From assembly GCA_903825285.1 (NCBI GenBank), contig CAIJZY010000003.1, positions 62,001 to 126,000 of the forward strand: DNA of 64,000 nucleotides. Direction: 5' to 3'. Shown here in pieces: positions 57,738-64,000 of this stretch. Each line of letters starts with the position of its first letter. The stretch's first letter is position 1. The notes under the pieces are model-generated. The model was not told where the DNA came from. It made no database searches and saw nothing but the letters and a program-made list of their open reading frames with translations. The stretch comes from an uncultured Opitutia bacterium (lineage in GTDB: Bacteria; Verrucomicrobiota; Verrucomicrobiia; Opitutales; Opitutaceae). The position numbers were made by a program, and so were the translations under genes.

Positions 57738-60503
57738 TCAGGCGGGGGCGAGGGCGGCGGCGATCGCCTCGGCGAGCTCGGACATGCTGAGGGGCTTGTT
57801 GAGCAGCCGGAAGATCCCGAGCGCCTGCATCCGCTCATGGGTAAACTGGCCGGTGAACCCGCTCGCGATGAGGATGGGGATGGTGGGGTGGGCGGCGCGC
57901 AGCTTCTCGGCAAGGTCGAGGCCGGTCATCCCGGGCATCTGGAAATCGGTGAGGACGAGGTCGAAGGACGCGGGGGCGTCGGTGAACAGCCGGCGGGCCT
58001 GCTCCGGGTCGGACTGCACGACGACGGCGTAGCCCAGCCGCTCGAGCAGGATGCGCAGCGACTTCGCGACCGGGGCCTCGTCCTCGACGACGAGGATCCG
58101 CTGGCCCCGGCCCCGCGGCAGCTCCGGGGTGGCCGGGCCGCCGTGGGCGGCGACCGGCGTGTGGGCGGGGAAGAACAGCTCGAAGGTTGTGCCCGCACCC
58201 GGCGCGCTGCGCACGCGGATGGCGCCCTCGTGGCTGCGCACCACGCTGCGCACGACCGCAAGGCCCAGGCCGGTGCCCTCGCCCTTCTTCTTCGTCGTGA
58301 AGAACGGCTCGAAGATCCGTTCCAGCAGCGCGGGGTCCATGCCGCAGCCGTTGTCGGCGACCTCCAGCACCACGCAGGGCCCGGGCGCGAGGTCGTGCAG
58401 CTCCGCCGCCTCGGCCGCCTCGACCTGGCGGGCGAGCAGCCGGATGGTGATCAGGCCGCCGCGCGGCGGCAGGGCCTGCGCGGCGTTGATGGCGAGGTTC
58501 ATCACGACCTGGTGGATCTGGGTGGCGTTGGCGAGGACCACCGGCGCCTGGTGGGCGAGCTCGGTCCGGATCTCCACCGTCGCGGGGATGGTGGACCGCA
58601 GCAGCGAGAGCGTGTCCTTGACCACGTGCTGGAGCAGCAGGGGCCCGCGCTCGGATTCCTCGGAGCGGCTGAACAGCAGGATCTGGCGCACGAGCTCCTT
58701 GGCGCGGTTGGCGCAGTTGAGCACCTCGACGAGGAACTCCCGGATCTGCGGGTGCGTCGGCGGGCAGTCGAGCTCGGCCAGCTGCGCGTAGTTGATCACG
58801 CCGGTGAGGATGTTGTTGAAGTCGTGCGCCACGCCGCCGGCGAGGGTGCCGAGCGCCTCGTACTTCTGGCCGAGCAGCAGCCGCGCCTGGATCTGCGCGC
58901 GCTCGGCCTCGGCCCGGCGCACCGCCGTGATCTCCACCTGCGACGTGAGCAGGCGGGGCCGGCCCGCGATGGTGATCAGCGCGCCGGTGCAGAGCATGAT
59001 CCGCTCGACGCCCGCCTTCGTGCGCAGCGTGGCCTCGTAGGCGCGGACCAGGCGCTCCGTCCGCACCCGGTGCCGGAACTCCTCGAGCTGCTCCGCGCTG
59101 ACCCAGGTGCCGAGCTCGGCGACGGTCTGGCCGATGACCTCGGCGCGCGTGTAGCCGAACAGCTCGAGCGTCACGGAGTTCACCTCGAGCAGGCGCGCGT
59201 CCTCGGCGTCCGAAAGCTGGATCGGGATCGGGCTGGCGTCGAACACGCCGCGGAACATCGCCTCGCTTTCCCGCAGGGTCAGCTCGGCCTGGACGCGCTG
59301 GGTGATGTCGCGCACCACCGTGATGAAGGCCGGCCGGCCCTGGTGGGTGCAGGCCTTGGTGGCGGTCTCGACGTTGATGCGCGCGCCGTCCTTGCGGAGG
59401 CCGACGGACTGGCACGGCGGCCCGAGGGTGGTCCAGGGGTTGAGGGTCGTGCCGGGGGTCGTCCCGGGCGAAATGAGGCCGGCGAGCGTGCGGTCGGCCA
59501 GTTCCTCCGGCGCGTAGCCGAACATGCGCGCATACGCGCCGTTGGCGGTCTTGATCAGCCCGTCCTGGTGGATCACGGAGCCGTCGAAGGCCGATTCGAC
59601 CAGCCCGCGGTAGCGCTCCTCGGCCTCGCTGAGCCGCGCGGCCTGGGCCACGCGCTGGGCGATCACGCGCCGCTGCCAGTAGAACAGGAGGATCAGCGCG
59701 ACGGCGACGATGCCGGCGGGGAGGAAGAACGGGCGGAGGTCGCGGACGCGGATCTGGTGCGGCTCGCTCGGCCCGACCCAGCGGTCGTAGATGCGGTCGA
59801 AGGTGCCATCGTGCAGGACGCGCGCGAGCGCCTGGTTGAGCTGCGCGAGCCGGGCGGCGTCGCCCTTGTGCACGGCGAAGTGGTACGAGTGGATCACGTC
59901 CTCGAGGAACGCGTTGCTCAGCCCGCGCTGCTTGACCTCCGCCGGGGTCAGCCGTCGCGTGAGCAGGGCGACATCGATGTCGCCGCGCGCGAGGGCGGCG
60001 AACAGCTCGTCCTTGCCGTTGAACGGGACGATCGTGCCGTTCCAGCCATGGTGGTGGACGAGGTTGAGGTACTCGAGCGTGCCCGACCGGGCGCCGATCC
60101 GCTTGCCGGCCAACTCGCTGGACCGGTGCGGCGCAGGCTGGTCGTCGCGGACGTAGACGACGCCGTGCATCGTGGCGTGCGCGATCGAGAAATCCATCGT
60201 CAGCGCCCGCTCCTCGGTGAAGGTGACGTTGGCCAGCGCGTCGATCTTGCCGGCCTCGAAGTCCTTGAGGAGGTTCGTCCACGACCCTTTGTGCAGCTCG
60301 AACTGGATGTCGCCGTCGCGGGACATCTCCCGCAGCAGTTCGGGCGTGAAGCCATTTAGGCGCCCCTCCTTGTCCACAAACGACAGGACACCGGTGGACA
60401 GTCCCTCCAAGCCGATCCGGATCGGCTGGGCAGACTCGCCGTGGAGCACGGACGCCGTGGCCAGCGCTAGCGCCGCAATGATCAGGCGCAGGGGCGGAGG
60501 CAT
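57738..60503 (-). CDS. Hybrid sensor histidine kinase with periplasmic binding domain
   Basis: This protein of about 921 residues has, in order: signal peptide (MPPPLRLIIAALALATASVLHG), an SBP_bac_3-type periplasmic domain (about 28-255; GFTPELLREM, SGTLEYLNLV), one transmembrane helix near 264-283, two PAS domains (about 290-410 and 415-535), HisKA with the phosphorylated His560 in GGVAHDFNNILTG, HATPase_c (NLAINAAQAL, ADNGCGMD, GEGTGLGLAVV), and a receiver domain with Asp853 in LVLTDFQMPGM. A GTG at 60536 could add 11 residues. It should sense a small solute outside the cell; no partner response regulator is adjacent. Confidence 0.9.
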   Translation of the reverse strand: MPPPLRLIIAALALATASVLHGESAQPIRIGLEGLSTGVLSFVDKEGRLNGFTPELLREMSRDGDIQFELHKGSWTNLLKDFEAGKIDALANVTFTEERALTMDFSIAHATMHGVVYVRDDQPAPHRSSELAGKRIGARSGTLEYLNLVHHHGWNGTIVPFNGKDELFAALARGDIDVALLTRRLTPAEVKQRGLSNAFLEDVIHSYHFAVHKGDAARLAQLNQALARVLHDGTFDRIYDRWVGPSEPHQIRVRDLRPFFLPAGIVAVALILLFYWQRRVIAQRVAQAARLSEAEERYRGLVESAFDGSVIHQDGLIKTANGAYARMFGYAPEELADRTLAGLISPGTTPGTTLNPWTTLGPPCQSVGLRKDGARINVETATKACTHQGRPAFITVVRDITQRVQAELTLRESEAMFRGVFDASPIPIQLSDAEDARLLEVNSVTLELFGYTRAEVIGQTVAELGTWVSAEQLEEFRHRVRTERLVRAYEATLRTKAGVERIMLCTGALITIAGRPRLLTSQVEITAVRRAEAERAQIQARLLLGQKYEALGTLAGGVAHDFNNILTGVINYAQLAELDCPPTHPQIREFLVEVLNCANRAKELVRQILLFSRSEESERGPLLLQHVVKDTLSLLRSTIPATVEIRTELAHQAPVVLANATQIHQVVMNLAINAAQALPPRGGLITIRLLARQVEAAEAAELHDLAPGPCVVLEVADNGCGMDPALLERIFEPFFTTKKKGEGTGLGLAVVRSVVRSHEGAIRVRSAPGAGTTFELFFPAHTPVAAHGGPATPELPRGRGQRILVVEDEAPVAKSLRILLERLGYAVVVQSDPEQARRLFTDAPASFDLVLTDFQMPGMTGLDLAEKLRAAHPTIPILIASGFTGQFTHERMQALGIFRLLNKPLSMSELAEAIAAALAPA

Positions 60504-60553
60504 CCGCAGCCAGGGTGAATGGAAGGGTGAAGCCACGCGACGGGGGGGCCACC

Positions 60554-60575
60554 AGTCAGGGTGGCCGCCCTGACT
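60554..60575. promoter_or_regulatory. Inverted repeat upstream of the hybrid kinase gene
   Basis: AGTCAGGG (60554-60561), loop TGGCCG, CCCTGACT (60568-60575) form a perfect 8-bp stem without a T run. It could be an operator for the kinase gene or a weak terminator of the 97-residue gene. Confidence 0.4.
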
Positions 60576-60607
60576 GAGTCAATCCACAGGCGCAGGCTGT
60601 AGCCGGT

Positions 60608-60901
60608 TCAGCAGGGCTGGTGACCCCAGTCCTGCTCCTTCAGCTCCTTCTCAAACCGCGCCATCTGCTCCTCCGGGCTGAGGGTGTGAACGGGGGCCGG
60701 TTCGCCGATCTTGGGCTCCGTGGGATCCAGCAAGGGGGGCGGCGGGACCGCGCTGGGCACGGGGGCGGGCGGCTGGCCGGACGGCACGGGGTTCACGTTG
60801 GGACGGTAGCAGGGTCCGGCGGAAACGCCACCCCGACCGGGAAATTGTCGGACTGTCCCGGCGGGTGGCTTTTCGGCGCCAATGGGATTAGGGTCAGGCA
60901 T
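60608..60901 (-). CDS. Small proline-rich protein ending DWGHQPC
   Basis: This 97-residue protein starts MPDPNPIGAEKPPAG, has a proline-rich middle (PPAPVPSAVPPPPLLDP) and a charged helix at the end, EEQMARFEKELKEQDWGHQPC. The terminal DWGHQPC looks conserved-like and I associate it with verrucomicrobial proteins, but I cannot confirm that here. Its start codon overlaps, on the opposite strand, the first possible ATG of pcm: both lie within GCATGC at 60898-60903. Function unknown. Confidence 0.65.
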   Translation of the reverse strand: MPDPNPIGAEKPPAGTVRQFPGRGGVSAGPCYRPNVNPVPSGQPPAPVPSAVPPPPLLDPTEPKIGEPAPVHTLSPEEQMARFEKELKEQDWGHQPC

Positions 60902-61613
60902 GCGCCCGCCTTCCGACAGGCTGGACCGGCCGGGGCCCCCCGACATGTTCGCGGGGGTGCGCCAGCGGATGGTGCAGGAGCAGCTGGCGGGCGACCCGGA
61001 GCGGCCCATCCGGAATTCCGCCGTGCTCGCGGCGATGACCCGCGTGCCGCGCCATGAATTCGTGCCGGCGTCGCAGCACGCGGAAGCCTACATGGCGTGG
61101 CCGCTGCCCATCGGATTCGGCCAGACCATCTCGCAGCCCTACATCGTGGCGCTCATGACCGAGGAACTCGACCCCCAGCCGACGGACCGGGTCCTTGAGA
61201 TCGGCACCGGGTCGGGATACCAGGCCGCCGTGTTGTCCGGGCTCGTCGCGGCCGTGTTCACGGTCGAGATCGTCGAGCCGCTGGCCCGGGACGCGGCCGC
61301 CCGCCTGGGGCGGCTGGGCTGCCGCAACGTGCAGGTGCGCGCCGGCGACGGCCACGAAGGCTGGCCGGAGGCGGCGCCCTTCGACGCGATCATCGTCACC
61401 TGTGCGCCGGAATCCGTGCCCCCTCAGCTGCTGGCACAGCTGCGCGACGGCGGCCGCCTGATCATCCCCGTCGGGCCGCTCGGCGACCAGGAACTCCGGC
61501 TCCTGGAGCAACGTCCCGGCCGGCCGGGACAGCGGGCCGTGCTGCCCGTGCGGTTTGTGCCCATGACGCGGGGGGCCGGGCGCAGTGCGGTGCCCGCCAC
61601 ATTTAATTTGTGA
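60900..61613 (+). CDS. pcm: Protein-L-isoaspartate O-methyltransferase
   Basis: Pcm repairs isoaspartyl residues in aged proteins by SAM-dependent methylation. The protein shows RNSAVLAAMTRVPRHEFVPA, the substrate loop PLPIGFGQTISQPYIVALM, and the SAM motif VLEIGTGSGYQAAVL, followed by FDAIIVTCAPESVPPQLL and GGRLIIPVG. Possible starts are 60882, 60900 and 60945; the last (MFAGVRQRMVQEQL) gives a typical family length and avoids overlapping the start of the divergent gene. I list 60900 as the middle choice. Confidence 0.92.
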   Translation: MRPPSDRLDRPGPPDMFAGVRQRMVQEQLAGDPERPIRNSAVLAAMTRVPRHEFVPASQHAEAYMAWPLPIGFGQTISQPYIVALMTEELDPQPTDRVLEIGTGSGYQAAVLSGLVAAVFTVEIVEPLARDAAARLGRLGCRNVQVRAGDGHEGWPEAAPFDAIIVTCAPESVPPQLLAQLRDGGRLIIPVGPLGDQELRLLEQRPGRPGQRAVLPVRFVPMTRGAGRSAVPATFNL

Positions 61614-61644
61614 CCGGCCCGGGCGCGCGGCACCTTCGGCGGCC

Positions 61645-62013
61645 ATGGAACGCCGCAAGCTGAACCGGATCAGCGCCCTGCTCCTGCTGCTGGGGCTCGG
61701 CAGCGCCGTTGCCATTTTCCTGCTGGCCAAGCCCGAGGAGGACAACGAGCTCCTCAATGATTCACGCGGGGCGCGCCGCTATCACCGCGAGCTGCGCATG
61801 ATCGGGGGCAATGCGAACCTGCTGTCGGCCCAGTTCCGCGAGTGGTTCGACAGCCTCTGGCACGGCCAGGCCCTGGCCGGCACCGTGGCGGTGCTCACCG
61901 TCGGCACCACGCTGGTGTTCCGCTACGTGGCCACGTTTCCCGCGGCGGAAGATCCCGCGACCACCGCCGCCGCGGCCTCACCCCCGCCGGGCGCCAAGGA
62001 TGAAGCCGGCTGA
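61645..62013 (+). CDS. Small membrane protein of unknown function
   Basis: This 122-residue protein has one N-terminal transmembrane segment (RISALLLLLGLGSAVAIFLLA), a polar middle (SRGARRYHRELRMIGGNANLL), and a second hydrophobic segment (ALAGTVAVLTVGTTLVFRYVA), with an alanine/proline-rich tail. No family recognised. Its 3' end overlaps the start of the next gene by 14 bases, so the two are likely translated together and may function together. Confidence 0.72.
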   Translation: MERRKLNRISALLLLLGLGSAVAIFLLAKPEEDNELLNDSRGARRYHRELRMIGGNANLLSAQFREWFDSLWHGQALAGTVAVLTVGTTLVFRYVATFPAAEDPATTAAAASPPPGAKDEAG

Positions 62014-62818
62014 GCCAGTCCACGCGCGCGTCGGCACGCCCGCCCGGATGCTGCTCGGCGCGCTGCTCCTCGCCGGGGGCTTGTCCGCGGCGGAGCCCGA
62101 AGGACTGCGCAGCCGTGACGGTGTGATCTGGGTGATGACAAACAGCCAGCCGGTGCGGCTGAGGCACAACCCGGCGGCGCGCAATCCCACGCTGGCCACC
62201 CTCATGCAGTTCATCCGGAAGGACGACACCAACCAGGTGCCCTACACCACCGGAAAGTTCGTGTGCACGGAGTTCGCCGTCCAGCTCCAGGCCCGAGCCG
62301 AGCGGGCCGGGCTGCGGGCGGGGATCGTCTTTGTCACCTTCACCACCGGACCCGGCCATGCGCTCAACGTCTTCCAGACGGCGGACCGCGGTCTGGTCTT
62401 CGTGGACTGCACCGGCGGGCCGCCGGGCCAGGCGCAGGCGACGGGCGCGTTCGACACCTTCGGGTACCTGCAGAAGGGCCGGCCCTATGGACGCCTGCCG
62501 CTCGACGTGGGGGCCGAGTCGCCGGCCTCGTATGCGCACTACGAGCGCATCATGTCGGCCCGCGAGAAGATCGGCATCTGGGCGCAGTGGCTCGAGTCCG
62601 AGCGCACCGGACTTGCCGCGGATGAGCGCGCGATCGCCGAGGCCCAGGCGCATCCGGGCATCGCGCCCGAGGCGCTCAACGCGCTCATCGACCGCCACAA
62701 CGACCGCGCCCATCTCTACAACGCGCGGGCCGAGATCGTGAACCGCTTCCAGCTTGCGGTGGAGGAGGGCTACGCGATCAATCCGGCTCCGGTGGCGGAT
62801 TTCGAGATCCGCTGGTGA
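62000..62818 (+). CDS. Secreted protein with transglutaminase-like Cys-His-Asp pattern
   Basis: This 272-residue protein has a signal-like stretch starting at Met17 (MLLGALLLAGGLSAAE). The mature part has GKFVCTEFAVQLQARAERAGL, then GPGHALNVFQTADRGLVFVDCTGG. A Cys at a helix start, a His in a strand and an Asp in the next strand is the triad order of transglutaminase/NlpC-like papain-fold proteins, so a peptidase or amidase activity is possible. The C-terminus (EALNALIDRHNDRAHLYNARAEIV) is helical. It overlaps the preceding small membrane protein gene and ends in a 41-base convergent overlap with the next. Confidence 0.68.
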   Translation: MKPAEPVHARVGTPARMLLGALLLAGGLSAAEPEGLRSRDGVIWVMTNSQPVRLRHNPAARNPTLATLMQFIRKDDTNQVPYTTGKFVCTEFAVQLQARAERAGLRAGIVFVTFTTGPGHALNVFQTADRGLVFVDCTGGPPGQAQATGAFDTFGYLQKGRPYGRLPLDVGAESPASYAHYERIMSAREKIGIWAQWLESERTGLAADERAIAEAQAHPGIAPEALNALIDRHNDRAHLYNARAEIVNRFQLAVEEGYAINPAPVADFEIRW

Positions 62819-63371
62819 CCCCGGACACGGCCGCGTGGCGCGGGAAGATCAACGCGCGCCATTCGGCTTCTGTCAGGGGAAACCAGGGCCGCTGGAAGTC
62901 TGTGCCCAGGACCCACGTGACGGTTGCGGCGGGCGCGGATCGGTTGCGCAGCAGGTAGTAGTCGGCCCGGTAGCGCCACAGGCAGCGTGTGTGGCCGATG
63001 GCGATGAGCCCGCGCCGGTCGGTGGGCGCCACGAAATTGAACCGCGCGAAGCGGCGCAGGAAACGCGAGTAATGCTGGCCGATCAGCACGGCCTCGGGCC
63101 GCAGGTAGAGATTGAACCCGTCGATCTGCGGGGTGTCGCGCCCCTCGTGGGCGATGAAGTAGGGGTAGAGCTGCCAGCCCGCGAAGCCGAAGGGGGCGAA
63201 GCCGAGCTCCGCGGGCCGCAGCTGGCCGGCACGCAGCGCGCGTTCGCTCACCTCGCAGAGGGCCGCGCCGCGGTCGAGCCACGCCTTGAAGTCGAGCACG
63301 AGCACCGCATGCACCGCGCCGAGCCCGACCGCGCCCGCGACGACGAGCAACTGGAGCAGCCTACGCGGCAT
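62778..63371 (-). CDS. Predicted secreted or membrane-anchored protein, unknown
   Basis: This 197-residue protein starts MPRRLLQLLVVAGAVGLGAVHAVLVLDF, a single hydrophobic segment (signal or anchor), then a soluble domain with ELGFAPFGFAGWQLYPYFIAHEG and YRADYYLLRN. No motif is recognised. Its ATG lies inside the 3' end of the next upstream gene (63361-64000), overlapping by 11 bases, so the two are coupled. The 3' end overlaps the transglutaminase-like gene by 41 bases tail to tail. Confidence 0.65.
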   Translation of the reverse strand: MPRRLLQLLVVAGAVGLGAVHAVLVLDFKAWLDRGAALCEVSERALRAGQLRPAELGFAPFGFAGWQLYPYFIAHEGRDTPQIDGFNLYLRPEAVLIGQHYSRFLRRFARFNFVAPTDRRGLIAIGHTRCLWRYRADYYLLRNRSAPAATVTWVLGTDFQRPWFPLTEAEWRALIFPRHAAVSGVTSGSRNPPPEPD

Positions 63372-64000
63372 GGCGGGAGTCGACGTCCGGCCACTGGCTG
63401 CCAAAGAAGCCGAGGATCGCGGCATCGATGAAGTAGTAGTCCCACACCGCGCCGCGGAGCGCGATCAGGCCCAGGCTGAGGCCGGCACAGGTCGCCGGCG
63501 CGGCGCGGAGCTGCAGCCCGCGCCAGGTCCAGCCAAGGACGCCGGCCAGCACCAGCGCCTTGAAGTAGAAAAATCCCAGCGGGCCGGACAGCATCGGTTG
63601 CTCCCATTGGACGAAGGAACGCACATCCAGCATGAGCAGCCCGATCGCCAGCAGGGCGAGCCCGGCAACGACTGCAGTCGACCGAAACTCGCGGCGCGGT
63701 GCCACGGGCCGAGTCAGCTGGCCGACCATGAAGCCGAGTCCTGCGGCGCCGAGAAACACGCCTCCGCCGACCATCGCGCTCCGCACCAGGCTGGCACACG
63801 AGGCCCGCGCGAGAAGGTGATCCGTGATCACGGCCTGGGCGTGCGTGTGATTCATGGTGAGCTTGAGCGCGAGATAGACACCGATCCCCGCCAGCGCGGC
63901 CCATGCGGGCGGACCAGGTTGTTCTGCTGAGTTGCCCGCGTCCCGTCGGCGCCAGGCAGAGATTGAGGCGGCCAGGGGCAGGCCGATCCAGGCGAGGGCG
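63361..64000 (-). CDS. Polytopic membrane protein, 5' end beyond the window
   Basis: The visible 212 codons encode at least five hydrophobic segments, including PAWAALAGIGVYLALKL, MVGGGVFLGAAGLGFMVGQL, AVVAGLALLAIGLLML and GFFYFKALVLAGVLGW. A Met occurs at 63855, but the frame stays open and membrane-like upstream to base 64000 (ALAWIGLPLAASISAW), so the true start is outside. No family recognised. It overlaps the following gene by 11 bases. Confidence 0.65.
   Translation of the reverse strand, partial: ALAWIGLPLAASISAWRRRDAGNSAEQPGPPAWAALAGIGVYLALKLTMNHTHAQAVITDHLLARASCASLVRSAMVGGGVFLGAAGLGFMVGQLTRPVAPRREFRSTAVVAGLALLAIGLLMLDVRSFVQWEQPMLSGPLGFFYFKALVLAGVLGWTWRGLQLRAAPATCAGLSLGLIALRGAVWDYYFIDAAILGFFGSQWPDVDSRHAA

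Noticed and set aside
57837-60359. 840-codon open frame on the plus strand opposite the hybrid kinase
   Set aside because: It is the antisense of a well-supported kinase gene; GC-rich third positions leave such frames open. The translation is low-complexity Gly/Asp/Arg/Leu with no domain.
1-64000. tRNA, rRNA, insertion sequence or prophage genes
   Set aside because: No spacer showed a cloverleaf pattern, rRNA sequence, transposase, integrase or phage structural gene by eye; an automated tRNA scan would be the final test.

Overview
The window is very GC-rich and gene-dense, and it looks like a chromosomal segment of a Gram-negative Verrucomicrobiota bacterium, probably of the Opitutaceae type. 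That placement is an inference from three things: gene content (Mpl peptidoglycan recycling, LptE, BamD and UppP, which imply an outer membrane and murein; Rsm22-like protein; GH127; PocR-AraC regulator), codon and GC style, and small lineage-type proteins such as the one ending in DWGHQPC. I see no tRNA, rRNA, CRISPR array, prophage or insertion sequence. The first gene (priA) and the last (a membrane protein) are cut by the window edges.

Layout. 1-5.8 kb: end of priA, a YecH-like protein, mpl, rimO and a 35-residue basic protein with its own promoter and terminator. 5.8-12 kb: an Rsm22-type protein and a second methyltransferase, then an NMT1/SsuA-type ABC importer whose binding protein is separated from its permease and ATPase by two unrelated genes. 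12-17.7 kb: a MacA/MacB-type tripartite export operon followed by two secreted TPR proteins. 17.8-25 kb: coaD with a TIM-barrel-like protein; pgsA-pgpA (phospholipid synthesis); a NusG-like factor with aroQ and a Nif3-family gene; dCMP deaminase; YqgE. 25-30 kb: an orphan membrane sensor, cysteine-poor ribosomal proteins bL36 and bL31, a SerB-like phosphatase, a NhaD/CitMHS-type transporter and glutamate dehydrogenase.

30-46 kb is mostly housekeeping: uvrB, hpt, an ABC ATPase plus binding protein without a permease, rpe, lptE, bamD, fabH, plsX, rpmF (envelope and fatty-acid operon), uppP, trpD and glmM. The glmM reading frame is broken by one base in a G run. 46-60 kb is the accessory part: GH127, PocR/AraC regulator, UroD-like protein, GH2, ThpR, an MFS carrier, a sodium:solute symporter and a hybrid histidine kinase with a periplasmic binding domain. 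60-64 kb holds pcm and small secreted or membrane proteins of unknown role.

The most unusual pattern is in the spacers. Many contain short degenerate tandem arrays with a strict unit length (usually 7 nt, sometimes 8 or 9), often as two arms in inverted orientation around a GC-rich core. The unit sequences differ between sites but the architecture repeats. They are listed individually as repeats and discussed in the findings.
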